A DNA stretch of 64,000 bases from Hyphomicrobiaceae bacterium (GCA_022842785.1 JALHOW010000006.1:186001-250000), one strand, 5' to 3'. Shown: positions 26,217 through 34,379, numbered from the stretch's first letter. Notes: generated by a model not told the origin, from the sequence alone. A program made the numbers and translations.

Positions 26217-27527
26217 ATGTCCTTCATGGACTACCTTGGGTTCGATCGTTCGGCAGGGCTCTATGCATCGAACTCGCAAGAAGACTTTCTTAATCACAAC
26301 TGGCAGGACAAGAACTCGGTCATCCGCATCGAGCAGCTAGAGGCTGTACTCCGCGATACCGCGCCCGCCAGCATCGTCAGCGAGATCCGCGACGGCCTCA
26401 AAAAGGTCGGCATGTCGATCCGCCTCAACCCTTACATGATGGACTTGATCGACTGGCGAAACGCCGAGACGGATCCCATTCGACGCCAATTTCTTCCCAT
26501 GCTTTCCGAGCTCGAGCCCGATCATCCGTGCATGTCGGTCGACTCGCTCGAGGAGCGCAACACGTCGCCGGCGCCCAATCTCGTTCATCGCTATCCCGAC
26601 AAGGTGCTGTTCCTCGTCACCTCCGTGTGCCCCGTCTACTGCCAGTACTGCACGCGCAGCTATGCCGTCGGCCAGGACACGGAGAAAGTGCGGAAGGACA
26701 ATGTGACGAGCGCAAACGGCTGGGCCGCAGCTCTCGAATACATCCGTTCCAATCCGACCATCGAAGACGTTGTTGTATCAGGCGGAGACATCGCACGGCT
26801 GAAGCCGGCGAACATCAAGGCGCTCGGGCATGCCCTTCTGGACATCGAGCACGTGCGCCGCATCCGGTTTGCGACGAAGTCCGTATCGGTGCTGCCGATG
26901 AAATTCCTGACGGACGAGGCGTGGTTCTCGGCGATCGTGGAAGTGGCTCAGCGCGGACGCCAGATGTTCAAAAGCGTTTTCGTGCATACGCATTTCAATC
27001 ATCCGCGCGAGGTCACGCCGCTGGTGGAGAAGGCCATGCGCCGTCTCTTCTCGGAAGGCATTCACGTTCGCAACCAGGCAGTTCTCCTGCGCGGCGTCAA
27101 TGATGACCCCGAGACGCTGATCGAGCTCACGAAGAAGCTCGGCCGCGTGAATATCCAGCCCTATTATGTCTACTCGTGCGACATGGTTCTCGGAACGGAA
27201 CACTTCCGCGTGCGCGTGCCGGAAATGCAGCGGCTCGAGCGCGAGGTCCGTGGCGCAACCGCGGGGTTCAATACGCCGCTCTTCATCGTCGATGCGCCAG
27301 GCGGCGGGGGAAAGCGCGACGTGCACAGCTATGAGTACCGGGATGACAAGTACGGGATCAGTGGTTACCGCTCACCCTCGGTCGATCCGAACCGCATGTT
27401 CTACCACTTCGATCCGCTTCGCGAACTCGAGGCTGGTGCACGAGCGGAGTGGCGCGCTCCCGGTGGCCGTGAGGCCATTCTCCAGCGCCTCGGTATCCTG
27501 AGGCCGGAGAGCGTTGCCGCCGAATGA
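26217..27527 (+). CDS. Lysine 2,3-aminomutase-like radical SAM enzyme (KamA family)
   Basis: A 436-residue radical SAM/PLP enzyme. It has the cluster motif CPVYCQYC (Cys138, Cys142, Cys145), the SAM-fold segment VFVHTHFNHPREVTP and the PLP lysine in VDAPGGGGK (Lys366). In characterised lysine 2,3-aminomutase, Asp293 and Asp330 hold the substrate side-chain amine and Lys337 binds PLP. Here Asp322, Asp359 and Lys366 have the same 37- and 7-residue spacing, which favours L-lysine to beta-lysine over glutamate. ATG at 26217 follows GGAG; TTG at 26199 is less likely. It diverges from the Pls-like gene, so beta-lysine as a building block for it is a reasonable inference. Confidence 0.9.
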   Translation: MSFMDYLGFDRSAGLYASNSQEDFLNHNWQDKNSVIRIEQLEAVLRDTAPASIVSEIRDGLKKVGMSIRLNPYMMDLIDWRNAETDPIRRQFLPMLSELEPDHPCMSVDSLEERNTSPAPNLVHRYPDKVLFLVTSVCPVYCQYCTRSYAVGQDTEKVRKDNVTSANGWAAALEYIRSNPTIEDVVVSGGDIARLKPANIKALGHALLDIEHVRRIRFATKSVSVLPMKFLTDEAWFSAIVEVAQRGRQMFKSVFVHTHFNHPREVTPLVEKAMRRLFSEGIHVRNQAVLLRGVNDDPETLIELTKKLGRVNIQPYYVYSCDMVLGTEHFRVRVPEMQRLEREVRGATAGFNTPLFIVDAPGGGGKRDVHSYEYRDDKYGISGYRSPSVDPNRMFYHFDPLRELEAGARAEWRAPGGREAILQRLGILRPESVAAE

Positions 27528-27570
27528 TCGTCCTCGCGCAGGCGCGGTCAGCTAGCTGTCTCTCCCCCAG

Positions 27571-27646
27571 CTAAAGCAACGGACTTGAAATTCACCTCAG
27601 CTCGCGGCTGGGCGGGGTGTGAATTTCAAGTCCAAAGTTGCTTTAG
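27571..27646. repeat. Long inverted repeat between convergent genes
   Basis: The left arm (27571-27595, CTAAAGCAAC then GGACTTGAAATTCAC) pairs with the right arm (27619-27646), interrupted only by a 3-base bulge: 25 matched pairs around a 23-base spacer. It lies between the converging aminomutase and hydrolase genes. It could be a bidirectional terminator, but the arm length and AT-rich sequence unlike its surroundings also suit a small mobile repeat. No flanking target duplication was established. Confidence 0.75.
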
Positions 27647-27731
27647 AACACTATGCCTCTAAAGCGTCTTTGGACCTTAGATGGGACTTTGAGATCAGCG
27701 CGGGCGTGGGTCGCAATTAAGGTCTGACGCT

Positions 27732-28736
27732 TTAGAAACCGTGCCTGCGGAGGAACCCGACAATATCCTCGGTTGCGGCATTCCTGTTTCGGCGATCACC
27801 CCCGCAGCACGTCGCGCCGAGTGTCATGCAGTTCTTCTTGGCCCACGCGTGCCAGTCGTCTTCCGGGACGATTTCTCCCGTATCCGCTGAGATCATGCGG
27901 CCATCTTCCTCGACCCAGACGCGACACTGGGCATAGTTCTCAGCGCGGGCGTCATACAGCGGTCGCCAGCCGAGTTCCTCCCAGGCGTGGTGGGCACCCT
28001 TGTAGATCTTCGTTTCGACCTGGGCGTTGCCTGTCCTCTGGATGCGACCGGCAAGTGCGAGGCAAGGCTCGGCTGGAGTCTGATCGTCGAGCTCTGCCAG
28101 CAGAAAGATGATCGGCGCGCCAGTCGTATTGGCCCGACGCGTCACCCAAGTACAGTCGGGCGAAATCGCCACGTGCGCGGCGAATGCGACGTCACGAACG
28201 CCCATCCATCGCCGTCGAACTGTGAATGCATTGTTCATGGCGGTCGTGCCGCCCTTGGAAACGCCCAGGATCGCAATGCGGTCGCCCTTGAAGCGCGGAT
28301 CTTTGGCGAGTTTCGCAAGCGCCGCTATGGCGTCGTTCTCCATATCCCAGACATCGATCGCGCTCTGGTCATAGACGGAATCAGCAAGCCCACGGGCGGA
28401 GAAGCTGTCCACTACGAGCGCGGCGATGCCGACCCTGGTCAGCTGATCCGCGTAGTAGACCTCGCGTGCGTCTTCGATCCCGCTGCTCGACGGCATGATG
28501 ATGACTGCCGAAAGCGGGAACTGTGCGTCCTTGGGGATGTAGAGCGTCGCCTTGACGTTGATCGGCTCGTCATTGGTCGTCCCGGCGACGACGTTGGTGC
28601 CGAAAGTCAGGCTCTCCGTGGTGTAAGGCTTCAGGACCGCAATGTACCAATATGCGGCAAGCGCCAGAGCAAGCAAGATCGCCCCGGCGAGCGCAGCAGC
28701 ACGTCCGCTTCTCAGTGATGCTCTTATAGCCTTCAC
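27732..28736 (-). CDS. Membrane-anchored alpha/beta hydrolase (dienelactone hydrolase family)
   Basis: A 334-residue protein with an N-terminal TM anchor (about residues 14-35, AALAGAILLALALAAYWYIA), so the catalytic domain probably faces the periplasm. The hydrolase triad is visible as the nucleophile elbow GVSKGG, the acid in LLAELDDQTP and the histidine in KGAHHAWEE. Several cysteines near the C-terminus (CMTLGATCCGG) may form disulfides. It lies 27 bases downstream of the C45-family gene and is probably co-transcribed with it. Substrate is unknown; an ester or amide made by the neighbouring synthetase is possible. Confidence 0.83.
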   Translation of the reverse strand: MKAIRASLRSGRAAALAGAILLALALAAYWYIAVLKPYTTESLTFGTNVVAGTTNDEPINVKATLYIPKDAQFPLSAVIIMPSSSGIEDAREVYYADQLTRVGIAALVVDSFSARGLADSVYDQSAIDVWDMENDAIAALAKLAKDPRFKGDRIAILGVSKGGTTAMNNAFTVRRRWMGVRDVAFAAHVAISPDCTWVTRRANTTGAPIIFLLAELDDQTPAEPCLALAGRIQRTGNAQVETKIYKGAHHAWEELGWRPLYDARAENYAQCRVWVEEDGRMISADTGEIVPEDDWHAWAKKNCMTLGATCCGGDRRNRNAATEDIVGFLRRHGF

Positions 28737-28763
28737 TTCCCCGTTACTCTTGCGGCGAGATGA

Positions 28764-29777
28764 TCAGGATATGGCGCGCGCGTCTCCTGCAAACATGAAT
28801 TCGATCGGATAGTCCACCCAGCCCTTTCGGGGTTCGCGCCGAAGCCAGAAGCTGGCGACACGGCGATCGAGGTCGACGATTGCCCGTGCGATGGTGTTCT
28901 CGTTGAGAACGCTATTGACCGGGCCGCGCGTACTATCGCCGGTAAGCTTGGTGAGCCCGGCTCGATCCATGGCCGGAGACGCAAGTGTGCAGGCTGCATT
29001 ATAGCGCTCGATTGTGCTTCGCCCATCCAGCTCGCCCTGCACATCGCTTAGAGCGCCATCGAGCATATGGTTGGTATGAACGAACGGCAGCTTCGGGTGG
29101 CGGACGCTCTGCCGCTTTGCAGAGCACTCGACGGCGGTAGTGCGTCCGCTGCGATCGACCAGTGTGTGCGCAAAGCCGGATGCGCGCGGGAGAGCGAGAA
29201 GGTCGGGAAGCTCGCGCGCTGCATCGGCAAGTTCTGAAAGACGTCGCGCGATGACGATCTTCGGGATCCCCAGGCGCTGATCGACATGGTTAAGGCTATT
29301 GATGGCTTGCACGTATCCGCGCGAGCAGATGCTCAATGCGGTACCGCCGAGGGGGCAGCCGTAATAGTAGAGCTCGAGGGTGGTGACGCCCGCGCAGGTG
29401 CGCTTGAGTATGCAAATGTCTTCGACTGCGTCGGCGTCCCAGTCTTCGTTGTGCGCGATCAGGCGGCCGTTGTTGGTTACCACGGTCGTGCACTTCTCAG
29501 CGTCGTCGAGCTCCTCGCTGATGCTCATGGTCCACAAGTCGAGCAAGTCGACGCGCGCAGCATCAGCGTAGGCTCGGAGTTCCTCGATGTAGGTGGGGAA
29601 GTATTTTGCGGCCACAGCCAGATAACGGTCCGCCTCGACCCTGAGCCGGCGCCAGTGCCGCGAGTCCTCCTCGTCTTCGATGTACTCGCGCACTTTCGCG
29701 CCGAAGAGACGGCCCAGTTGGCGCCCGCACGCCGCAGCGTCCGCTCCAACTACCTCATGATAATTCGCGTGCGACAT
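28764..29777 (-). CDS. C45-family Ntn hydrolase (acyl-CoA:6-APA acyltransferase / carcinine hydrolase-like)
   Basis: A 337-residue protein of the C45 Ntn-hydrolase family, which includes penicillin acyltransferase, carcinine hydrolase and the insect beta-alanyl-amine hydrolase Tan. The autoprocessing nucleophile is Cys96 in EKCTTVVTNN, followed by the conserved LIAHNEDWDAD. Self-cleavage before this cysteine would release the active subunit. ATG at 29777 (MSHANYHEV) is preferred to GTG at 29795. No signal peptide is seen. Enzymes of this family cleave amide bonds between acyl or aminoacyl groups and amines, so it could hydrolyse or remodel an isopeptide made by the Pls-like enzyme. That role is inferred from context. 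Confidence 0.8.
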   Translation of the reverse strand: MSHANYHEVVGADAAACGRQLGRLFGAKVREYIEDEEDSRHWRRLRVEADRYLAVAAKYFPTYIEELRAYADAARVDLLDLWTMSISEELDDAEKCTTVVTNNGRLIAHNEDWDADAVEDICILKRTCAGVTTLELYYYGCPLGGTALSICSRGYVQAINSLNHVDQRLGIPKIVIARRLSELADAARELPDLLALPRASGFAHTLVDRSGRTTAVECSAKRQSVRHPKLPFVHTNHMLDGALSDVQGELDGRSTIERYNAACTLASPAMDRAGLTKLTGDSTRGPVNSVLNENTIARAIVDLDRRVASFWLRREPRKGWVDYPIEFMFAGDARAIS

Positions 29778-30019
29778 CGACCGGTTCTCTTTCACTCGTC
29801 GGAAACAGCAGGGCCAAGCGCCTCAGCGTACCGCGCGATGGTAAATGCACATGCAGTGCCAGAGGATAACCCGTCTCCTCGTTCATTGGATGGGACAGCG
29901 CTGTTCCTTGATCGAAGGAACTTTCGGATTGGATGAGCCGCTGCTTCCAACTGGCATCCGAATTGCTCCTCTCCACACATCTCCCCCTGAAAGAAGGCGC
30001 TGCGGCGCGAGGTATCGTC

Positions 30020-30628
30020 ATGATGATGCGAGTAACGAATACAGCTTCCCAAATCCGTAAGCATCCGTCTCAAAGCGGCACAGTGCGCAAGATGCTCGTC
30101 GCATCTGCGTTCGTCGCAATTGCAGGGCTTGTGGCCACCGGACCTGCTCGAGCGACCAACACCGCCGAACAGCCGCCGGCGGCGGCAGCGGTGCCGGCGC
30201 CTCAAGCCGCCACCTGCTCGCGTACGGCGACGATCTGGTGGAGCGAGCTTCTGGCACCAGAAACCGAGCGCCTCACCGACTTCTACGCGAAGGTCATGGG
30301 CTGGAACACCAAGATCGTCGACGCCGAGGATCAGTCGGAGCCGGCACGCACACCCGACGACCGCTACACCATCTTCACGGACGGGGTGCGGGAGGTCGCA
30401 GGCCTCATGAAATCCAATCATCCGGAGGCGGCACACACCGCCCTTGGCTGGTTCACGTACATGCAGGTTCCCGACGTGGAGGCTGCGGTCGCGAAGGCTG
30501 TGCAGGCCGGCGGCAAGCTCCTGCGCGAACCGACTGAATCTTCTGAGGGCCACATCATCGCAGTTATCAGCGATCCGATGGGCAACGCTTTCGGCCTCGT
30601 CACGCCCGCCAACAATAGCCGCTGCTGA
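30020..30628 (+). CDS. Exported VOC-family (glyoxalase-fold) protein
   Basis: A 202-residue protein. The first ~50 residues hold a basic start and a hydrophobic export signal (KMLVASAFVAIAGLVATGPA, then RAT), followed by a Pro/Ala-rich linker. The rest is one VOC module: IWWSELLAPETERLTDFYAKVMGW, YTIFTDG, GWFTYMQVPDVEAAVAKAVQAGGK and the C-terminal VISDPMGNAFGLVTP. VOC proteins are metal-dependent lyases, dioxygenases or binding proteins, and most are cytoplasmic, so a signal sequence is unusual. Three ATGs (30020, 30023, 30026) are in tandem and the exact one is uncertain. Function is not assigned. Confidence 0.78.
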   Translation: MMMRVTNTASQIRKHPSQSGTVRKMLVASAFVAIAGLVATGPARATNTAEQPPAAAAVPAPQAATCSRTATIWWSELLAPETERLTDFYAKVMGWNTKIVDAEDQSEPARTPDDRYTIFTDGVREVAGLMKSNHPEAAHTALGWFTYMQVPDVEAAVAKAVQAGGKLLREPTESSEGHIIAVISDPMGNAFGLVTPANNSRC

Positions 30629-30670
30629 AAACGCCAGCGCACGCGCGCCAAAAGAAACTGGAGGAAGCGC

Positions 30671-30874
30671 ATGACAGCGTATGTCGCGAGGAAGCCTGAC
30701 GGCTCAATTGCAAAGGGCTGGATTCTGAAATCCGGAACGTCGATCAACTCCGCGGTGTGCCGCCCACCCTCGCCCGAGCGGAGCCGCGAGATCATCGAGG
30801 AAGTACCGGTCGATGTCGTCCTGAACAGTGCCGCCGGCGGGAGTTCGGCGGAGACCGCTCACAGAAAGACGTAA
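30671..30874 (+). CDS. Small hypothetical protein
   Basis: A 67-residue protein behind a strong ribosome-binding site (GGAGGAAGCGC then ATG). The sequence MTAYVARKPDGSIAKGWILK begins a compact beta-rich region, and the C-terminus is Ser/Ala/Arg-rich. It begins 42 bases after the VOC gene and ends before a hairpin terminator, so the two are probably co-transcribed. No family is recognised. Confidence 0.5.
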   Translation: MTAYVARKPDGSIAKGWILKSGTSINSAVCRPPSPERSREIIEEVPVDVVLNSAAGGSSAETAHRKT

Positions 30875-30910
30875 ACGCGCTGACGGCGCGTCGATCGAGC
30901 CAAAAAACAA

Positions 30911-30939
30911 GAAAGCCGTGACCCGAGGTCACGGCTTTC
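30911..30939. terminator. Bidirectional rho-independent terminator
   Basis: GAAAGCCGTGACC pairs with GGTCACGGCTTTC around a CGA loop, a 13-bp perfect stem. A-rich sequence precedes it and T-rich sequence follows it, so it serves both the VOC/small-protein unit and the convergent BcsS-like gene. Confidence 0.9.
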
Positions 30940-30971
30940 GTTGTTCAGAGCCGACGGCTCAGTCGTTGTTC

Positions 30972-31766
30972 TTAGCGACCGTAGGCAATGCGGAACTCGA
31001 GGGTCCCGTACATGCCGTCATCGAAGTTGCGACCGCCAAAGCCGTCGCCGCTGCCAAACTGGTAGCCGCCCGAAATCGCCAACGTACCGAACATAGACGG
31101 GCTGATCGGGATATCGAACGAGAGGAATGCACCAAGGCGCTGTGCATCGCCCGAAAGATCACCGAGCACCCAGCCCTCGGGGCCGACCGTTACGTGGCCG
31201 AACTTATGTCCGACGCGTGCGAGGCCGTAGTAGGTGTCGAAGGCCGTCGAGTAGCTACCGGCGAGGTGGAAGTACAGCGGCGACGTGTTCGTGTGATTTG
31301 TGGTGATGTCACCAGCGACCTTGAAGCCGGTTTCGGCGCCGCGAAGATCATTGGTTGGGTCGTATGGATCGACCTTGTGATGCTGGTAGTCGACGCCGAC
31401 ATAAACGGCGACATCGACGCCACCACGAACCCACTGATAGCCGAGCATGGCATCACCCTGCCAATAATCGACATCGTGCTCGGTTACACCGTTCCGGTAG
31501 TCGTATGCGCCCATCGTCCCGAGTATCCTCAGGACAAAACCATCGCGATTCAGATCGCGATTGAAGGCATAGAAGAGCCCGCTGTAGCTCTCATACGCAT
31601 TTTTGGTAACATCCAGTCCGGAAACGGTGACCAGCGGATAGGTCATCTCCGGGCCGCTGTCTTTATAGCTGCCGCCACCGCCTGCGAGTGCGGGCATCGA
31701 GAATACGGCGCCAGCGCTCAATGCCGTCGCCACTGCCAGACCCCGCAGGATTTTTGCCCCCGTCAT
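30972..31766 (-). CDS. BcsS-like outer-membrane beta-barrel protein
   Basis: A 264-residue protein with a signal peptide (AVATALSAGAVFSMPALAGG). The mature part alternates short polar and aromatic beta-strands and ends IAYGR. It resembles the cellulose biosynthesis BcsS family of predicted outer-membrane proteins. No cellulose synthase genes are nearby, so a role in cellulose is doubtful, and a porin-like or structural role is possible. ATG at 31766 sits behind GGAGGAGA. It is followed by the 13-bp terminator and lies downstream of the PPTase gene on the same strand with about 150 bases between, so it probably has its own promoter. Confidence 0.72.
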   Translation of the reverse strand: MTGAKILRGLAVATALSAGAVFSMPALAGGGGSYKDSGPEMTYPLVTVSGLDVTKNAYESYSGLFYAFNRDLNRDGFVLRILGTMGAYDYRNGVTEHDVDYWQGDAMLGYQWVRGGVDVAVYVGVDYQHHKVDPYDPTNDLRGAETGFKVAGDITTNHTNTSPLYFHLAGSYSTAFDTYYGLARVGHKFGHVTVGPEGWVLGDLSGDAQRLGAFLSFDIPISPSMFGTLAISGGYQFGSGDGFGGRNFDDGMYGTLEFRIAYGR

Positions 31767-31913
31767 TCCAAATCTCCTCCTTCGCCAAGCGCCCAATGCC
31801 TGCGATTGGAGGAGAACTTATCTGAGTCGGTCCTTACCAAACTTCATACAAATCATCTTTGTATGGACCTGTGGCTCTGGGAACACAGGGCTATGGTGCA
31901 TAGAGGGGATTAC

Positions 31914-32738
31914 CTATGCGCTCGGACCGTCAGCCACGGGGGATGTGGCATCAATCGTCGCAAACGCCCATCGTTGCGTCGGATTCCGGATGCCGTCGAG
32001 GTGCGTCAGTAGCGGTGGGTCAACCTGAGAGAAGGCGAACGACCGCAAATCTTGGGCGAGCCCCTGGCCCGTCGCCTTGATAAAGGCTTCGCCGAGCGTC
32101 CAAAAGCGATAGAAGAGCGCGATTCTCTCGGAAGGCTGACGCGCACTTTTCAGCGCTTCCAGCATCGGCGGCGCGAACGTCGCGGCGGCTATGCCATCCA
32201 TATCGTCGAGTGACATCACGGCCTCGACATCAATCCCGATCCGGCGCGTTGCTATGGCAACTGCCACGAGCCCGGTCGTGTGGCTGATGTTGAAGTGAAT
32301 TCGCTCCACCAAAGCGCCATGGGCCGCCGGATCCAATTTGGGCTTCCCGAGAGGATCGCGGACGATACTGACCTTCTCGGGCGCACAATTGAGCAACTCA
32401 GCCAATTGCATTCGGGCAGCCGCTCGCGCCGCGGCGACGCTCCATCGATGGCTGGAAATTTGAAAGCGCCTAACCTCCGCCTGCTCCAGAGGCGGCAGAT
32501 AGGGCATCAGCGGAGCAACGTCCTCATCCACCGGCGCGCCATACCAAACGTGCAGCCTGCAGCCGGCACTCGGCTCGGCGCTATCGTCCAGTAGGCTTTC
32601 GATTTCGGCGATGTGAGGTGTTTCACCAGCCCCGAGTTCCACGGCCCACGACGTGGCAAACTGGATGCGCGCCTCTCGAGGATCCGAGAGACTGCGCACA
32701 GATCGAAGTGGGAGCGAAAGCGGCATCGTGCGAGTCAT
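31914..32738 (-). CDS. Sfp-type 4'-phosphopantetheinyl transferase
   Basis: A 274-residue enzyme that moves phosphopantetheine from CoA to a serine on carrier proteins. The magnesium-binding motif is IGIDVEAV and the second motif is FYRFWTLGEAFIKATGQGL, close to the Sfp-type WxxKEA; HFNISHTTGLVAVA precedes them. Sfp-type enzymes typically serve secondary metabolism. The only carrier protein seen here is that of the Pls-like synthetase (Ser604), so this is its likely activator, about 6 kb away. ATG at 32738 has only a weak ribosome-binding site. The gene is the last before the intact tRNA-Lys 3' fragment. Confidence 0.9.
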   Translation of the reverse strand: MTRTMPLSLPLRSVRSLSDPREARIQFATSWAVELGAGETPHIAEIESLLDDSAEPSAGCRLHVWYGAPVDEDVAPLMPYLPPLEQAEVRRFQISSHRWSVAAARAAARMQLAELLNCAPEKVSIVRDPLGKPKLDPAAHGALVERIHFNISHTTGLVAVAIATRRIGIDVEAVMSLDDMDGIAAATFAPPMLEALKSARQPSERIALFYRFWTLGEAFIKATGQGLAQDLRSFAFSQVDPPLLTHLDGIRNPTQRWAFATIDATSPVADGPSA

Positions 32739-32881
32739 ATCCCGAGCGAAGCACCAAGCATAGATGGCGGCGCTCGTAGACGGTAGCGACCTTAGTTGGA
32801 GGGCGAGCCGGGACCGCAGGCGTTGCGGCGAGCTGATGCGCAGGAAGAAGACACCGGATCTGCGTGTCAGCCGTCGCGTTA

Positions 32882-32900
32882 CGCGGCCACTCTCTGGCCG
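32882..32900. terminator. Small hairpin beside the tRNA-Lys fragment
   Basis: GCGGCCA pairs with TGGCCGC around GAGAG on the minus strand, 20 bases past the tRNA 3' end. It could be the original terminator of the tRNA gene carried with the attachment site. There is no T-tract, so this is tentative. Confidence 0.35.
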
Positions 32901-32918
32901 CCAGCGATGCGAACTAAA

Positions 32919-32963
32919 TTGGTGAGCGGGGTGGGGATCGAACCCACGACCATCTGATTAAAA
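32919..32963 (-). repeat. tRNA-Lys 3' fragment, attachment site next to integrase
   Basis: Read on the minus strand, these bases are the 3' half of a tRNA-Lys: loop CTTTTAA (anticodon TTT), stem TCAGA, T-arm GTGGG-TTCGATC-CCCAC, acceptor CCCGCTC, A and CCA. Sequence beyond the anticodon loop (plus strand, 32964 on) does not match a 5' tRNA half, so this is not a whole gene. The match ends in the anticodon loop, a known crossover point for tRNA-targeting integrases. An integrase gene starts 166 bases away. The intact tRNA-Lys should lie at the other end of the element, outside this window. Confidence 0.85.
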
Positions 32964-33128
32964 GTTTGTTCTCCTGAGGTTTCTCAATGTTGCGTGTGGT
33001 TGCGCATAGTTGATAATCCATTGAAAGTCTGCGGGTCGCGGCGTCCGTGTGTCGCTGCTGGCTACTTTGAATTGCTATACGGTGAATGCCAATGAGCACT
33101 CCAGCATTCACGGACTGGGCAGGCAGGT

Positions 33129-34352
33129 ATGCGAGCGAAGATCACCAAGCGTAGGGCGGATGTCGCGCGCGATCAGGCTATGGCCGTCGGGCGCCCAATA
33201 GTCCTCTTCGACACCGGGCAGCCGGGCTTCGTGCTTAAGGCGTCGCCAACGGGTAACCGCACCTACCAGTTTCGGTATCGTATGGGCGGTCGCAACACAC
33301 CATTGCGCACGTACACGATCGCCCGTCACGGCGACATGACACCTGAGCAGGCGCGTCGTCAGGCGCAGGCGTTACTCGGCGACGTGCGCCAGGGAATAGA
33401 TCCCGCCGCTCAGAAACTGAAGCGCGCCGCCGAGGCAAGGGGCGCGCTCACACTCGCCCAAGTGGCCGCCGATTTCATGGACGTCCATGTTCGTGCCAAG
33501 CGAAAGTCTAGCACGGTCGCTGAGTACGAGCGGCTTCTGCGCACGCTGATCCTGCCATCGTTCGGCGCCCGTCGGCTTGGCGACATCTCGAGCGGCGATA
33601 TCGAGCGCTGGCACTACGGCAAGCGCGCCACGCCATACCAAGCCAATCGCGCGCTCGCGGTGCTTTCCAAGCTCATGAGCTGGGGCGGCAGCCGCGGGTA
33701 TAGACAAGGTGATAATCCGTGCCGGCCTGTCGAACGCTTCAAGGAGCTCCCGCGCAAGCGCTATCTCTCACCTACCGAGATCGCCCAGATCGGCGGGGCA
33801 ATCCGGGAGCTCGAGAGTGGCGAAGGTCTTAGCCCGCATGTCGCCGCCTTGTTTCGGGTGCTTCTTCTTACCGGCATGCGCAAGGACGAGCTGCGCCTGC
33901 TTGAATGGCGTAGGGTCGACCTTATCCGAGTGGTGATCGTCCTAGAGGATAGGGACGCGAAGGGCGGCGCCCGCGACGTGCCCTTATCGGCGCCGGTCAT
34001 GCAAATTCTCTCGAGCTTGCCGCGACTCGCAGGCAATGACTTCGTATTCGTCGGCAACCGTGTTGGCCGGCCCGTTGTCAACGTGTCGAAGCCGTGGGCC
34101 CGCGTCCTGAAGGCCGCTGGCATAGACCGTGCCCGCATCCACGATCTACGCCATACGGCCGCGAGCGTCGGCGTCGCAGCCGGCGTGAGCCTGACGCTGA
34201 TTGGCGGCGTTCTCGGGCACAAGAGCCATCAAACGACGGCGCGTTATGCGCACCTCTCCGACGACCCAGTGCGCGCGTCCTCTGAAGCAATTGCCGCACG
34301 AATCGACAAGGCCTTGGGGAGCCCCGCCGGCCATACTAAATTAGCGTCGTAG
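33129..34352 (+). CDS. Tyrosine-type integrase with DUF4102-like N-terminus
   Basis: A 407-residue site-specific recombinase. The N-terminal arm (GFVLKASPTGNRTYQFRYR) is the DUF4102-like domain of tRNA-targeting integrases, and a SAM-like core-binding domain follows at about 105-200. The catalytic set is complete: Arg251 (TGMRKDEL), His338 and Arg341 (HDLRHTAAS), His364 (LGHKSH) and Tyr373 (ARYAHL). It would integrate and excise the element by crossover at the tRNA-Lys site just upstream. No frameshift is seen, so it may still be active. Confidence 0.95.
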   Translation: MRAKITKRRADVARDQAMAVGRPIVLFDTGQPGFVLKASPTGNRTYQFRYRMGGRNTPLRTYTIARHGDMTPEQARRQAQALLGDVRQGIDPAAQKLKRAAEARGALTLAQVAADFMDVHVRAKRKSSTVAEYERLLRTLILPSFGARRLGDISSGDIERWHYGKRATPYQANRALAVLSKLMSWGGSRGYRQGDNPCRPVERFKELPRKRYLSPTEIAQIGGAIRELESGEGLSPHVAALFRVLLLTGMRKDELRLLEWRRVDLIRVVIVLEDRDAKGGARDVPLSAPVMQILSSLPRLAGNDFVFVGNRVGRPVVNVSKPWARVLKAAGIDRARIHDLRHTAASVGVAAGVSLTLIGGVLGHKSHQTTARYAHLSDDPVRASSEAIAARIDKALGSPAGHTKLAS

Positions 34353-34379
34353 TAGTCACAGAAGACGCCGTGCGCTCAG

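Noticed and set aside
32919-32963. A complete tRNA gene at this site
   Set aside because: Only the 3' half from the anticodon loop on is present. The sequence on the other side does not form the D-arm or 5' acceptor strand.
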